A stretch of DNA of 64,000 nt from Bacillus sp. FJAT-27264. Lineage in GTDB: Bacteria; Bacillota; Bacilli; Paenibacillales; Paenibacillaceae. The notes beneath the pieces were generated by a model that was not told the DNA's origin, did not search any database, and worked only from the letters and a program-made list of their open reading frames with translations. This document shows positions 53,272-63,412 of this stretch, piece after piece. The stretch is taken from NCBI RefSeq assembly GCF_001682855.1, contig NZ_MAQW01000023.1:205348-269347 (forward strand). Reading direction: 5' to 3'. The stretch's first letter is position 1, and each line of letters opens with the position of its first letter. A program made the position numbers and the translations under genes.

Positions 53272-53347
53272 GAAGAAACCGTTCCTTGCAGGAGAGACTG
53301 GCGCACAATGCTGCAGCTTGCCTACCGATAGGTACGGTTTCTTTTTT
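53272..53347 (+). terminator. Terminator of the fucose operon
   Basis: AAGAAACCGT and ACGGTTTCTTTTTT pair around a long loop. Confidence 0.65.
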
Positions 53348-53696
53348 ATGAACAGAGAGGGTTTGCCGCCTATATTAATCGTATTTAAGGCTATTTTATA
53401 TAACCGTTCTTCTGGCTTTTTTGAACTTGATTATCATCGTAAAGTTCATTTCAGAACGCTTCTGTTCTTCCATTTATGGTAAAATAGTGATGTGATTCAA
53501 GGGAATAAATACGACCTCTGGAATACAGAGTCCTTTGTTGATACACTCCGATCAGAAGCGAAGAATGCCAGTACTGCGCGTCTTCATCCCCCCGCTCCTT
53601 TCAAAATAGGCAATCCTTGACGAAAAGTTTCTCTTTTTCTCCACAGCCGATTCTTTATACTGACCGTATACCAAGAACTCGGAAGAGGTGAGAGGA
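53348..53696. other. Intergenic region, 349 bases, no gene recognised
   Basis: Scanned both strands: no frame with a ribosome site. TTGACG at about 53618 has no matched -10; TATACT near 53656 might serve the following gene. AT-rich in the first half. Confidence 0.4.
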
Positions 53697-54629
53697 TTGT
53701 CAACGATCCCCAAGCTGGACAACTATCTTCGTTACACGATTGCCGCTGCTTTTTTTCCGTTAACATGTACGCAGGCATTGTGGACGCAATATGATAGATT
53801 TCGATATAAGCCTGCAGGAAAGCGCATCGGCATCGGCTCCCGCGAGCTTCATGCGCATGTCACCGGAAGCGGCAGAACGACGATTGTCTTGGAAGCCGGG
53901 ATGGGCGGAAATCTGCTGGATTGGTCATTGGTGCAGCCGGAACTGTCTCGAGATGCTACGGTTGTAGCCTATGATCGCGCGGGACTAGGCTGGAGCAAGG
54001 GCTCGGGCAAGTCTGCAACCTGCAAACAGTATGTTGAAGATCTCCGCAGCCTGCTGTCTGCCTTGGAGCTGCAACCCCCGTACGTGCTGGTAGGACATTC
54101 CTTCGGCGGAATGGTGATGAGGCTGTTCGCAGCAGAGTACCCGGATGAAGTGAAGGGCTTGATTCTGGTGGATGCCGTCCATGAGGGACGTTATCTTGTA
54201 TCGGACATGTCGGAGCAGGGAAGACGCCACAAGGATAGCCTGAATCAATTGAGACTAGGCTATCTACTGTCTCCGGCTGCGATTCCCAGGCTGACTGGCC
54301 GTCATATCGGTTCAAAGCGCCTACCATCTCCTATGCTAGAGCAGGTTAAGGCCGCCGGATATAGAAGCAGTGCGTACAAGACACTCTATGCTGAACTGCT
54401 GGATGCACATGAAAGTGCCTTGCAGTTGGCTACGGCCGAGCGTCTGCGTGAGGATTTGCCGATCGTTGTGCTAAGTGCCGGCCAGCAGGATAAAGAGTGG
54501 CATAGGGAGCAGCTTCGGCTGGCAGAGCTCACATCCTGTACCCAGCATATTGTAGTAAGGGATAGCTGGCACTCTATTCAGATTTACCGGCCGGATGTCG
54601 TTATTGACGCCATACGGAGCTTATTATAG
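53697..54629 (+). CDS. Alpha/beta hydrolase
   Basis: 310 residues. Oxyanion part MGGNLLDWSLVQPELSRDA, nucleophile elbow GHSFGGMV, Asp in SAGQQDKEWH and His in VRDSWHSIQIYRP complete the triad. A short hydrophobic stretch lies at the start (YLRYTIAAAFFPLTC), so it may be membrane-associated. TTG at 53697 after GAGGTGAGAGGA is preferred to an in-frame GTG nine bases earlier. Confidence 0.88.
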   Translation: MSTIPKLDNYLRYTIAAAFFPLTCTQALWTQYDRFRYKPAGKRIGIGSRELHAHVTGSGRTTIVLEAGMGGNLLDWSLVQPELSRDATVVAYDRAGLGWSKGSGKSATCKQYVEDLRSLLSALELQPPYVLVGHSFGGMVMRLFAAEYPDEVKGLILVDAVHEGRYLVSDMSEQGRRHKDSLNQLRLGYLLSPAAIPRLTGRHIGSKRLPSPMLEQVKAAGYRSSAYKTLYAELLDAHESALQLATAERLREDLPIVVLSAGQQDKEWHREQLRLAELTSCTQHIVVRDSWHSIQIYRPDVVIDAIRSLL

Positions 54630-54871
54630 TTCTGGATCTTCCACTGCGCTGCCGTACTACGCAGCAGGTTCTTCAATACAGAGAAGCGCTCGGCGTGCAG
54701 GGGGTTGAGCTGGCGGATGCGCAGTTTACCTCTTTATTCTCGATTGCATCGAGATATCTTGGGTTACGTTTTATGAGCTGGAATCTAGGGGCTTGGATGG
54801 ATAATGCTCCGGCAAAAGCAGATTTGATTCGATATTTGAACATGGTGGCGAATGCGCCTCTACACACTTAA
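54630..54871 (+). pseudogene. C-terminal remnant of an unidentified helical protein
   Basis: Directly after the hydrolase stop codon the +0 frame of 54630 is open to TAA at 54869-54871 without a start codon or ribosome site. It reads ..QVLQYREALGVQGVELADAQ, SLFSIASRYLGLRFMSW and MDNAPAKADLIRYLNMVANA, a protein-like helical pattern reminiscent of the C-terminal helices of aminoglycoside/choline-kinase-type phosphotransferases. Probably a decayed gene; identity uncertain. Confidence 0.35.
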
Positions 54872-54957
54872 AGGAGTGAGGGTGCTTTTCATCCTTATGT
54901 AGAAAGCGTTTCTTATTGGATAAGTTAAATCTTGAAAGTTAAGGGGCAGGTGCGGTT

Positions 54958-55572
54958 ATGGGAGTGTACTTTCTCCGCCATGGAGCGGATGAAGAAGGAT
55001 ACCGCGGAGGATGGAGCATGCGGGGGCTTTCAAGCCTAGGGTTGGAACAGTCTGAACAGTTAGGGAATTTCCTTTTATCCAATACAACATCCTTCAACAT
55101 CCGGCAGATCATCAGCAGTGACTTGGCCAGAGCTTTAGAAACTGTGGAGCGGATTGCGGATAAGCTGGCGCTGGATATTGAAGAGAGTATTGTCTGGAGA
55201 GAAACCAATAATGGTGTGCTGGCAGGGATGCGCAATGAAGCCGCTGAAAAATTATACCCTGGGCTATATTTCTCAAGTTTGCAATGGGATCAAAGGTATC
55301 CAGGTGGTGAGAGCCCTAAGGAGAACTTTGCTCGCATCGAGGATGCTTTTCAGCAGTTATGTGCAACATCTATCGCCCAAAGCAGCACTGAAAATGTTTT
55401 AGTTGTAACGCACGGGGGCGTGATTAATATTATCTATCATATTTTAAAGGGTCTGGAATGGAGCAATACAAACAAGTTCTTCCCGGCAGACAATACTAGT
55501 ATTCACAAAATAGAGTTTCGCGGGGGCAGATGGGATTTAACGCAGGAGAACATAGTGGAGCATCTTAACTAG
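54958..55572 (+). CDS. Histidine phosphatase superfamily protein (RHG motif)
   Basis: 204 residues. Catalytic RHG is in VYFLRHGADEEG, with SDLARALETVERIAD, the acid-base Glu in RETNNG and the second His in LVVTHGGVIN. These enzymes dephosphorylate small metabolites or phosphosugars. ATG follows GGGGCAGGTG. Confidence 0.9.
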   Translation: MGVYFLRHGADEEGYRGGWSMRGLSSLGLEQSEQLGNFLLSNTTSFNIRQIISSDLARALETVERIADKLALDIEESIVWRETNNGVLAGMRNEAAEKLYPGLYFSSLQWDQRYPGGESPKENFARIEDAFQQLCATSIAQSSTENVLVVTHGGVINIIYHILKGLEWSNTNKFFPADNTSIHKIEFRGGRWDLTQENIVEHLN

Positions 55573-55609
55573 TAGTACATATATCAGATGATAAAATAGG
55601 TGATGAACA

Positions 55610-55966
55610 TTGGATACGATGGCTACATTAAAAGCGCATCTGCTTGAACTGGAAGAAAGGTTGCTGCAACCAGCGGTTCGTACATCGGTCGAAGAAGTCT
55701 CAACATTGCTGGGTGATGATTTTTTCGAATTTGGCAGCTCAGGAAACGTGTGGTATAGGCAAGAGGGTCTCCACGACGAGGGGATTGGTATAGTAAATAT
55801 GACTTTGAGCCATTTTGAGATTCATCCATTGTCCAAGGATACGACGTTAACAACGTACAGGATATTTAATGAGGACAAGCAGCAGTATTCTCTACGCAGT
55901 TCCATCTGGAAATACAGAGATGGCAGATGGCAGATGTTCTTCCATCAAGGGACCCCAATTCCTTAA
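55610..55966 (+). CDS. NTF2-like DUF4440 protein
   Basis: 118 residues: an N-terminal helix (TLKAHLLELEERLLQPAVR), DDFFEFGSSGNVWYR and a last strand set WKYRDGRWQMFFHQGTP, the standard DUF4440/SnoaL-like fold used for small-ligand binding. TTG start after TAGGTGAT. Function unknown. Confidence 0.82.
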   Translation: MDTMATLKAHLLELEERLLQPAVRTSVEEVSTLLGDDFFEFGSSGNVWYRQEGLHDEGIGIVNMTLSHFEIHPLSKDTTLTTYRIFNEDKQQYSLRSSIWKYRDGRWQMFFHQGTPIP

Positions 55967-56012
55967 ATATATTATGCGCAGCAAGTCTATAAATTGTATT
56001 AGCAGCTAAGCG

Positions 56013-56057
56013 AGTCGCGTGAACCTTCTTTCTGAAGGTTTGGGCGGCTTTTTGGTA
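56013..56057 (+). terminator. Rho-independent terminator
   Basis: AGTCGC..AACCTTC and GAAGGTT..GCGGCT stem (one G-U pair) with TTTTT. Confidence 0.75.
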
Positions 56058-56192
56058 TGTCCATGACTTCTACGCGAAATGACCTTACCTGAAAATTAGT
56101 AACTCTACCTTGAATGAGGTGCCTAGTTTCAAAAAAATGAACCGTTTACAATTAATAACGTAAAGAGGTTTTTTTGGAGGTGCATAAGTGAT

Positions 56193-57161
56193 ATGAAAGC
56201 CAGTTCACAAATGACTATGAAATCAAGTACGCCTAATGCGAGAAGGGAAGGATGGAGAGCGATATTCAGAAAAATTTATAGACAGCGCTACCTTCAGGTT
56301 ATGGCTTTGCTTGGTATAGCGTGGATGATCGTATTCAATTATATCCCTATGTATGGAATTATCATCGCGTTTAAGGAATATGACATCATTTCCACAATTT
56401 CAGAGGCTCCATGGGTTGGTTTGGATCATTTCAAAGAATTTTTGCAGGACGATGCACTAATCGAGGTCATTCGCAACACACTTGGGATCAGTTTAATCAA
56501 ACTGATTGTTGGTTTTCCCTTACCCATTGTATTTGCTTTATTACTAAATGAAGTTCGGTCTATTTTCTTTAAAAAATCAGTTCAGACCATTACCTATCTT
56601 CCTCACTTTCTGAGTTGGGTTGTTCTAGGAGGAATCTTGGCCACTTGGCTGTCTGATGTAGGTGTGATTAATAAAATATTGTTGGCTATGAATGTAATTG
56701 ATGCCCCGATAAGTTATCTGGCGGAAGCTAAATACTTTTGGACAATCATCATTGCATCTGACATTTGGAAAGAACTCGGATGGTCGGCCATTATATATCT
56801 TGCAGCTATTAGTGGTGTTTCCCCTGAACTGTATGAAGCTGCAACTATAGATGGGGCAGGGAGATTTCAAAAAATCCTTAATATTACGCTCCCGTCCATC
56901 ATGGGTACCATTTCCATCTTATTTATTTTAGCTGTTGGCGGTGTATTGAACTCAAATTTCGATCAAATTCTGGTGCTCCGCAATCAGCTTAATGCAAGCG
57001 CAAGTAATGTTATCGATATCTATGTATATCAAACGGGGTTGAATGAAGGACGTTACTCGTATTCGACAGCCGTTGGTCTACTGAAAAACGTTATTGCTCT
57101 TACTCTTTTAATCGGAGCTAACTCTGTAACCAAAAAACTTAATAATACTTCACTATTCTAG
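56193..57161 (+). CDS. Polysaccharide-fragment ABC permease, LplB/YtcP-partner type
   Basis: 322 residues, six membrane helices. VMALLGIAWMIVFNYIPMYG and IIIAFKEYDI near the N-terminus, the EAA loop PELYEAATIDGAGRFQKILNI and SNFDQILVLRNQ at the end are typical of the LplB group that imports oligosaccharides of plant cell wall or mannan. ATG after GGAGGTGC about 13 bases upstream. Confidence 0.93.
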   Translation: MKASSQMTMKSSTPNARREGWRAIFRKIYRQRYLQVMALLGIAWMIVFNYIPMYGIIIAFKEYDIISTISEAPWVGLDHFKEFLQDDALIEVIRNTLGISLIKLIVGFPLPIVFALLLNEVRSIFFKKSVQTITYLPHFLSWVVLGGILATWLSDVGVINKILLAMNVIDAPISYLAEAKYFWTIIIASDIWKELGWSAIIYLAAISGVSPELYEAATIDGAGRFQKILNITLPSIMGTISILFILAVGGVLNSNFDQILVLRNQLNASASNVIDIYVYQTGLNEGRYSYSTAVGLLKNVIALTLLIGANSVTKKLNNTSLF

Positions 57162-57188
57162 TATTTTGACATGAAAAGAGGAATGCAC

Positions 57189-58076
57189 ATGATTTCAATG
57201 AAGAGGCAGACGAAAGGCGAATTCACTTTCGAGATTATAAATGGCATTTTGATGCTTGCCATCTGCTTCATCACCCTTTACCCCATTTGGTATGTTGTCG
57301 TCAATGCCTTCAACGATGCTAACGATGCAATGCGGGGCGGGATCTATTGGTGGCCTCGGGAGTTTAGCTTAGAGAGTTTCAAGGCTGTATTTGATAGTAA
57401 GGGTATCATGACAGCTATGGGCGTTACTGTTGCAAAAACGGTCTTGGGGGTTCTGGTTCACGTACTGTTTACTTCTATGGTAGCGTATGCGTTTAGCCGT
57501 GAAGAGTTATATGGACGTAAATTATATATGATTATCGGGACCATTACGATGTTTTTTGGCGGAGGTTTAATTCCAACCTATCTGTTAATCCGTAATCTTC
57601 ATCTACTTGATAATTTCATGGTTTATATCATTCCGGCAGCGTTTAGCTTTTTCGATCTGATCATCTTTATGAGCTTCTTTCGTGAGATCCCGGCAGGTTT
57701 GGAAGAGGCAGCTAAAATTGATGGTGCCAATGACTTTAAAATATTCCTGAGGGTTATTATCCCTGTATCTATGCCAGTAGTAGCAACCATAGCTCTCTTT
57801 CATGGTGTCTATCAATGGAATGATTACTTTACAGGCATGATCTATATCAATAATCCAAATCTGCAGCCTATTCAAACCTTCTTGTACCGGGTGGTTGCCC
57901 AGTCCAGCTCCAATCAGATGATCTCGGCAATGCCTACCGGAGTATCCAAGAATATAACTTCGCAGTCACTGAAGCTTGCCACTATGATTGTGACGACTGC
58001 GCCTATTGTAGTAGTATATCCTTTCCTGCAAAAATATTTTGTTAAAGGCTTTATGATCGGTTCCATTAAAGGATAA
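57189..58076 (+). CDS. Carbohydrate ABC permease, LplC/YtcP type
   Basis: 295 residues, six helices; AICFITLYPIWYVVVNAFN, the EAA loop PAGLEEAAKIDGANDFKIF and the last YPFLQKYFVKGFMIGSIKG signature of the family. ATG 57189 follows AAAAGAGGA; the ATG at 57171 has no ribosome site. Partner of the previous permease. Confidence 0.93.
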   Translation: MISMKRQTKGEFTFEIINGILMLAICFITLYPIWYVVVNAFNDANDAMRGGIYWWPREFSLESFKAVFDSKGIMTAMGVTVAKTVLGVLVHVLFTSMVAYAFSREELYGRKLYMIIGTITMFFGGGLIPTYLLIRNLHLLDNFMVYIIPAAFSFFDLIIFMSFFREIPAGLEEAAKIDGANDFKIFLRVIIPVSMPVVATIALFHGVYQWNDYFTGMIYINNPNLQPIQTFLYRVVAQSSSNQMISAMPTGVSKNITSQSLKLATMIVTTAPIVVVYPFLQKYFVKGFMIGSIKG

Positions 58077-58158
58077 AATAGCACTCTGATCACAATTGTC
58101 CTTCCACTCTTAAGAGCTGGATTGATGATAAATTAAGAATTAGAAAAGGGGAAGAGCA

Positions 58159-59835
58159 ATGGGGAATTCTTTACGAAAGACTACTTCAGGACTACTAGCA
58201 CTGATTATGGCTTTTTCGGTTACTGCATGTTCTGGCGGGAATAACAATGCCAATGGTTCTGCAGAGAAGACAAACAACACACCGTCAACAGATACAACCG
58301 CAGAGGCAACCGCAGCTCCTTCAACGGATGAACCAACCTGGAAGCAGGATACTTCACCGATTACGTTCGACTGGTATCTCAATTTCAGTTGGGCAGATGT
58401 CAAGTGGGGAGACAACGTGGTTACAGATTATATCACTAAAAAAACCGGTGTTGATGTGAATTTTATTATTCCTGCCGGGAATGAGAATGAAAAGCTTAAT
58501 ACGATGATGGCTTCCGGCTCCATGCCTGATTTCATTACTCTGGGCTGGTATGAAGAAGCCATTAAAAAGATGATTAAAGGGGATCTGGTACTGCCGCTCA
58601 ACGAATTGGCAGAGCAATACGATCCGTACTTCTTAAAGGTGGCTGACCCGGCTAAACTTGGCTGGTACACACAACCTAATGGAAATGTGTATGGATATCC
58701 CAATGCATCCTCCTCTCCTGCGGATTATAAAAAATATGGAGAGCAGTTTACTTCCAATCAAACATTCGTAGTGCGTAAAGATATGTATGAAGCGCTGGGT
58801 AAACCAGATATGAGAACTCCAGAGGGTTTCTTGAATGCGCTTAAACTAGCCAAAGAAAAATATCCGGAAGTGAATGGCCAGCCGCTGATTCCGCTCGGAC
58901 TGCATGAGTTTACAGAAACAGGAAACTACTCGCTTGAAGGCTATCTGCAGAATTTCCTGGCGATTCCTCAAGAGAAAGACGGGAAATTATACGACAGACG
59001 CCAAGATGCCGAATATCTGAATTGGTTGAAAGTTTTCCGCCAAGCTAATCAAGACGGACTGCTTGCCAAGGATGTCTTCATTGACAAACGGGCTCAAATG
59101 GAAGAAAAAATTGCTCAAGGACGTTACTTCGCAATGCTGTATCAACGCACGGACTTTGAACCGGTTAATACAACTTTGTACCAAAAAGACCCTAACTCCG
59201 TTTATATTGCTGTAGATGGACCAGCCAACAGTGCTAAAGATGCTCCTACACTTTCTGGTCCGGGAATTTCTGGCTGGACAGTGACCTTGATTTCCAAGAA
59301 CGTCAAAGATAAAAAACGGGCGATTGCCTTTATGAGTTATCTGCTCAGTGAAGAAGGAAATAAAGACTTGTTCCTAGGTGAAAAAGGCGTTACTTACGAT
59401 ACGATTGACGGTAAGGATCAATTCCTGCCGGATGTGCTAAAAATGTTGAATACCGATCGTACGACATTTGATCAAAAGTACGGTGCTTCCTTCAGATACT
59501 GGATGCTTATGGATACCAATATGAACTTGGCATGGAACCCGCCGGGAGCAGAACCTAACAGTCAAATGGCAGACTGGACCAAGGGTAAGGCTATCAGCAT
59601 GGCCCAATTTGATAATCTTGATCCGGATGCGACCAGCAAGGAAGGTATTGCTAATAGCAAAAACGCTCGTTTGTGGGGTAAGGCGCTTCCTAAAATGTTA
59701 ATGTCGAACTCAGATGCAGACTTCGATAAAGTGTTTAACGACTACTTGAAAAACCGTGGCGAGCAAGATGCTATTGATGCATACCGTCAAAATGCGTATG
59801 AGTCTAATATTAAAAAGTTAAGTTCTTTTGAATAA
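58159..59835 (+). CDS. Sugar ABC substrate-binding lipoprotein, LplA type
   Basis: 558 residues: signal peptide with lipobox SVTAC, a Thr/Ala/Glu linker, then the binding fold with ITFDWYLNFSWADVKWGDN, the YITKKTGVDVNFIIPAGNEN motif and RIDALD-like end (DAYRQNAYESNIKKLS). Delivers oligosaccharides to the two permeases; the ATPase is probably a shared MsmX-type protein elsewhere, as none is present here. ATG after AAAAGGGGAAGAG. Confidence 0.93.
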   Translation: MGNSLRKTTSGLLALIMAFSVTACSGGNNNANGSAEKTNNTPSTDTTAEATAAPSTDEPTWKQDTSPITFDWYLNFSWADVKWGDNVVTDYITKKTGVDVNFIIPAGNENEKLNTMMASGSMPDFITLGWYEEAIKKMIKGDLVLPLNELAEQYDPYFLKVADPAKLGWYTQPNGNVYGYPNASSSPADYKKYGEQFTSNQTFVVRKDMYEALGKPDMRTPEGFLNALKLAKEKYPEVNGQPLIPLGLHEFTETGNYSLEGYLQNFLAIPQEKDGKLYDRRQDAEYLNWLKVFRQANQDGLLAKDVFIDKRAQMEEKIAQGRYFAMLYQRTDFEPVNTTLYQKDPNSVYIAVDGPANSAKDAPTLSGPGISGWTVTLISKNVKDKKRAIAFMSYLLSEEGNKDLFLGEKGVTYDTIDGKDQFLPDVLKMLNTDRTTFDQKYGASFRYWMLMDTNMNLAWNPPGAEPNSQMADWTKGKAISMAQFDNLDPDATSKEGIANSKNARLWGKALPKMLMSNSDADFDKVFNDYLKNRGEQDAIDAYRQNAYESNIKKLSSFE

Positions 59836-59852
59836 ATTATTTATTCTTTAAT

Positions 59853-59909
59853 AAGCAAGCCCGGATATTCGCTCTGTAATTTCGAATGAATATAACCGGG
59901 CTTGCTTCT
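59853..59909 (+). terminator. Terminator after the importer
   Basis: AAGCAAGCCCGG and CCGGGCTTGCTT with inner ATATTCG/CGAATGAATAT pairs. The T-run is short, so partial read-through into the sensor genes is possible. Confidence 0.75.
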
Positions 59910-59935
59910 ATCATTATGCAGGACGTGAGAATTAT

Positions 59936-61822
59936 TTGAAGATTAAGAATATCAAAATGCTAGTGTATATCCAAAAATTTATTCGTAGCCTTTCGCTTCA
60001 AGCTAAGTTGATCCTCTCGTTTATGATTTTGATTTTTATTCCGGTGCTGATTTTCTCGTCTTATAGCTTTTCTCATGAAAGTTCTAAATCTATGGACGAA
60101 TTGATCAGAAATAATGAAACGATCCTGGATATTGAGAAAACAAATATAGAAAACAATATTGAACTTATGGAATGGACAGCTCAGCTTGCACTTTCTAACC
60201 GGGAGATGAACGATTTTCTGCAATCCCAGAAAGATTTTAAAACTGAAGAATTGCTCGAAATCAAAACAAAATTAATAAGTGATTTTCAATATTTTCTTTT
60301 TAACAATCCGAGAGTATCCAAAGTCAGATTATTTACAAGCAACCCTAATGTGCAAGAGTTTTGGCCTGTACTTCTTCAGGAGTCCCGCATTCAAAATAAA
60401 TACTGGTATAGGGACGTACTGGGGCAAGAAGGTAGTAGTTATTGGGCAATGGGAGAGCAGGAAGGTGTATTGGTGGGTGCACCTTCCGAACCCGTGAGGT
60501 TTGAAGCATCGTTACTCAAGGAGTTTAAATTTCTTGATGATACTACGCATAACGGCATATTAGAGATAAGTATGAGCATGCAGAATTTTTTTCTGAAAAC
60601 CTTTAGTAAAGTTCAAGATCCCGGTTCTCAATTGGTTATTGTAACTCGGGATCATAAAGTATTTAGTTTGGATTCTTCGCGGATGTTCGATAATGTCTCA
60701 GCTGAGCAATTCATTGAAAGCGTTGTACTGAACAGTAAGCCAAGCAACGAAGTAGTTGAATTTTATACAGCTGGACAACCTTATTTGGCCATTCAGAGCT
60801 ATATACCATCTATTGATGTCCATCTTATAAATATTGTGAGTCTGGCAGATACCATGGCTGATATCAAAGAAAGGCGAAGCAGATTAATCTTAATTATTAT
60901 CTTTTTGATGGCATTCTTAAGTTTATTATCTTATTTCATGCAGTCCATGATTCTTAAACGTCTTAGAGTCTTGAAAGATTCAATGAAAAAAGTGAGAGGC
61001 GGCAACTTTAACGTGGATCTTCCGATAACCGGAACGGATGAGATTGGGGAGCTCGGACATCATTATCGGAAATTGCTTAGTAAAATTAATGAACTCATTG
61101 AGGAGCAGGCAAATAGGCAGGCGGCGGGTAAAGAAGCTGAGCTGAAAGCGCTGAAGAACCAAATTGATTCGCATTTTCTGTATAACACATTGGAAAATTT
61201 GAAGATGCTAGCGGAGATGGAAGGGCAGTATGTGATTTCAGACACACTCACCTCGCTTGGAGGGATGATGCGTTATACACTGCAGTGGACACGAGAACAT
61301 GTAAAGCTAGCAGAAGAGCTGAATCATGTTCATCATTATATTGACATTATGAATATCCGTTACAAGGGTAAAATTGAACTCAACGTAGCCATTGATCCTG
61401 CATTATTAAATCAGGAATCACTAAAGATGTCTTTGCAGCCAATTGTAGAAAATGCAGTTAAACATGGGATGAAGCAAATGAACTCAAAATCTGGGAGCTT
61501 CATCATTTCTATTACTGCTATGGTCGAGAAGGATACTTGTTTCATTGAGATTATGGATAATGGTTGCGGCATTTCCGAGGAGAAAATCCGGATGCTATCC
61601 AACTTACTGCACATGGAGGAAAGAGATTATCAGGAATTAAGGGGAAAGGTTCAAAACGAAGGGAGCAGCGGCATCGGTCTGCGAAATGTGGATCAACGCC
61701 TGATTATGAGCTATGGACTTAACTATGGTATACGCATAGAGAGTATGGCAGGTAGTTATACTCGTGTTGTAATGAGCATGCCCCTTCTTAATTTTGAAGG
61801 GAGGAAGGACATTGATGATTAA
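59936..61822 (+). CDS. Sensor histidine kinase, YesM family
   Basis: 628 residues. Two membrane helices (about 25-45 and 305-325) flank an extracytoplasmic sensor, then HAMP, and the His_kinase domain with phospho-acceptor His413 in NQIDSHFLYNTLENL, N-box QPIVENAVKHGM and G-boxes DNGCGIS and GIGLRNV. Controls the polysaccharide locus with the AraC-type regulator downstream. TTG start with a weak GTGAG site; ATG at 59957 is the alternative. Confidence 0.92.
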   Translation: MKIKNIKMLVYIQKFIRSLSLQAKLILSFMILIFIPVLIFSSYSFSHESSKSMDELIRNNETILDIEKTNIENNIELMEWTAQLALSNREMNDFLQSQKDFKTEELLEIKTKLISDFQYFLFNNPRVSKVRLFTSNPNVQEFWPVLLQESRIQNKYWYRDVLGQEGSSYWAMGEQEGVLVGAPSEPVRFEASLLKEFKFLDDTTHNGILEISMSMQNFFLKTFSKVQDPGSQLVIVTRDHKVFSLDSSRMFDNVSAEQFIESVVLNSKPSNEVVEFYTAGQPYLAIQSYIPSIDVHLINIVSLADTMADIKERRSRLILIIIFLMAFLSLLSYFMQSMILKRLRVLKDSMKKVRGGNFNVDLPITGTDEIGELGHHYRKLLSKINELIEEQANRQAAGKEAELKALKNQIDSHFLYNTLENLKMLAEMEGQYVISDTLTSLGGMMRYTLQWTREHVKLAEELNHVHHYIDIMNIRYKGKIELNVAIDPALLNQESLKMSLQPIVENAVKHGMKQMNSKSGSFIISITAMVEKDTCFIEIMDNGCGISEEKIRMLSNLLHMEERDYQELRGKVQNEGSSGIGLRNVDQRLIMSYGLNYGIRIESMAGSYTRVVMSMPLLNFEGRKDIDD

Positions 61823-63359
61823 ATTAATGATTGTTGATGATGAGTATAATATTCGAATGGGACTACAGTCCATGATCGATAGGAAGTTCCCTGAGGTCTA
61901 CTCTTTTCGATTCGCAGAGGACGGAAGCGATGCCTTGGAGCAACTAGAACAGGGTCCAGCAGACATCATTATAACGGACATTCGAATGCCTATAATGGAT
62001 GGAATCACATTATTATCCCATATTCAGCAGCTCCCATATAAACCGGAGGTTTTATTGCTTAGCGGGTACGATGATTTTCAATATGCGCAAAAAGCGATAC
62101 GATTTCAGGTTAGAGACTATTTGCTCAAGCCTGTCGTACGCGAAGAATTATATTCATTTTTGGAGAGAATTAGGGTTGAGATAATGGAGCGAAAGAAGCA
62201 GAATGAATTGTTAACCGAGTCTTCTCCTTCGGATTGGATCGCCAATGTTCTTAATTCCAATAGCAACGATTCTAGTGAGACATACACCAATTTGCTAAAT
62301 GCAGGATACGGTTGGATGGAGGGCCAATATATATTAGGAATTATATGTATAAGGCAGAATGATCTCATATCTGTGCTGCTGTCTGAAGCGGAGAATATTA
62401 TTATTAGCAAAGACAAAGAAGAAAATATAATAGTTGTAGCTCAAAATAAGAATGAACTTCTTCAACTAGCAGACGAGCTGAAGAAATTAGGTGAGCGGGA
62501 ATACCGGATAGCTCTCAGTTCCAGTACGGAGGGTATTCAGCAATTGCGTAAAGCGTATAGCGAAGCCAAACAGACGATGAAATATTTCCTGGTTATCAAT
62601 AACAGTGAAGTTCTGTTCTATGACCATATTATAAAGCGGAGTTCAAATTGCGAACTACCTCTAGAGACGATCCGCCGATTATCCAATCTGCTTGGTACCA
62701 ATCGTCTGCCAGAGGTTAAGCAGCTCCTTCAACAAATATTGAATATCCAGGTGATTAGCCACTGTGAGATTGGATATTTGGAGCGTATCAGTGTCATTAT
62801 GAATGAAGATATTTTTGATAAGGTTTACCGGTGTTATGGTCAAGAATCCATTCATATTCTGAGGCTATATAGTCAGGTGGGTCACATTGGAAATTTTCAA
62901 CGCTTTGAAGATTACTATAAAAAGGTTGAAGAATTGTTAGTGCGTTTAGATGCCTTTGTGAAAGTGGCCAGAGAGCAAAGCAATCAGGAGAACAAGAGTA
63001 TGCAGAAGGCCATTAATTACGTCCATAAGCATTTTGCCGAAGACTTGAACATGGCTGTGGTCTCGAATCAATTGTCACTTAACTATACTTATTTCAGTCA
63101 TGCATTTAAAGAATATGCAGGAACAAGTTTTTCTTCATATCTAAGAAATTTTAGACTGGAGAAGGCCAAGGAGCTCCTTGCAGGTTCTGATCTAAAAGTA
63201 TACGAAATAAGTCAGCAGGTGGGCTTCGATAATGTGAAACATTTCATCCGGATTTTTAAAGAATCAGAGGGGATAACGGCTCTGGAGTACCGGAATCAGA
63301 ACCAGGCAGCCACCCAAAAAAACAATACCCTACCCGAAATTCAAAGGATAGGTTATTAA
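61815..63359 (+). CDS. Response regulator with AraC-type DNA-binding domain, YesN family
   Basis: 514 residues. REC domain with acidic pocket VDDEYN, phospho-acceptor Asp55 (ITDIRMP) and Lys in LLKPV, a long linker, and a C-terminal AraC double HTH (INYVHKHFAEDLNMAVVSNQ, then VYEISQQVGFDNVKHFIRIF). ATG 61815 follows GGGAGGAAGG and overlaps the sensor stop. Likely activator of the lpl-type operon and the GH5 gene. Confidence 0.93.
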   Translation: MIKLMIVDDEYNIRMGLQSMIDRKFPEVYSFRFAEDGSDALEQLEQGPADIIITDIRMPIMDGITLLSHIQQLPYKPEVLLLSGYDDFQYAQKAIRFQVRDYLLKPVVREELYSFLERIRVEIMERKKQNELLTESSPSDWIANVLNSNSNDSSETYTNLLNAGYGWMEGQYILGIICIRQNDLISVLLSEAENIIISKDKEENIIVVAQNKNELLQLADELKKLGEREYRIALSSSTEGIQQLRKAYSEAKQTMKYFLVINNSEVLFYDHIIKRSSNCELPLETIRRLSNLLGTNRLPEVKQLLQQILNIQVISHCEIGYLERISVIMNEDIFDKVYRCYGQESIHILRLYSQVGHIGNFQRFEDYYKKVEELLVRLDAFVKVAREQSNQENKSMQKAINYVHKHFAEDLNMAVVSNQLSLNYTYFSHAFKEYAGTSFSSYLRNFRLEKAKELLAGSDLKVYEISQQVGFDNVKHFIRIFKESEGITALEYRNQNQAATQKNNTLPEIQRIGY

Positions 63360-63412
63360 AATGGATTCTCTTATAATCAGAGTAAGGCGCTGAAAAGGGG
63401 ATGAGGACTCAT

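Noticed and set aside
56130-56150. Possible cre box upstream of the LplB-type permease
   Set aside because: The string TGAACCGTTTACAA is one base short between half sites and lacks symmetry; too weak to list.
59936-63359. Arbitrary CRISPR or prophage interpretation of the AT-rich 3' region
   Set aside because: No direct repeats with spacers, no integrase or phage structural genes; the genes are a normal two-component pair.
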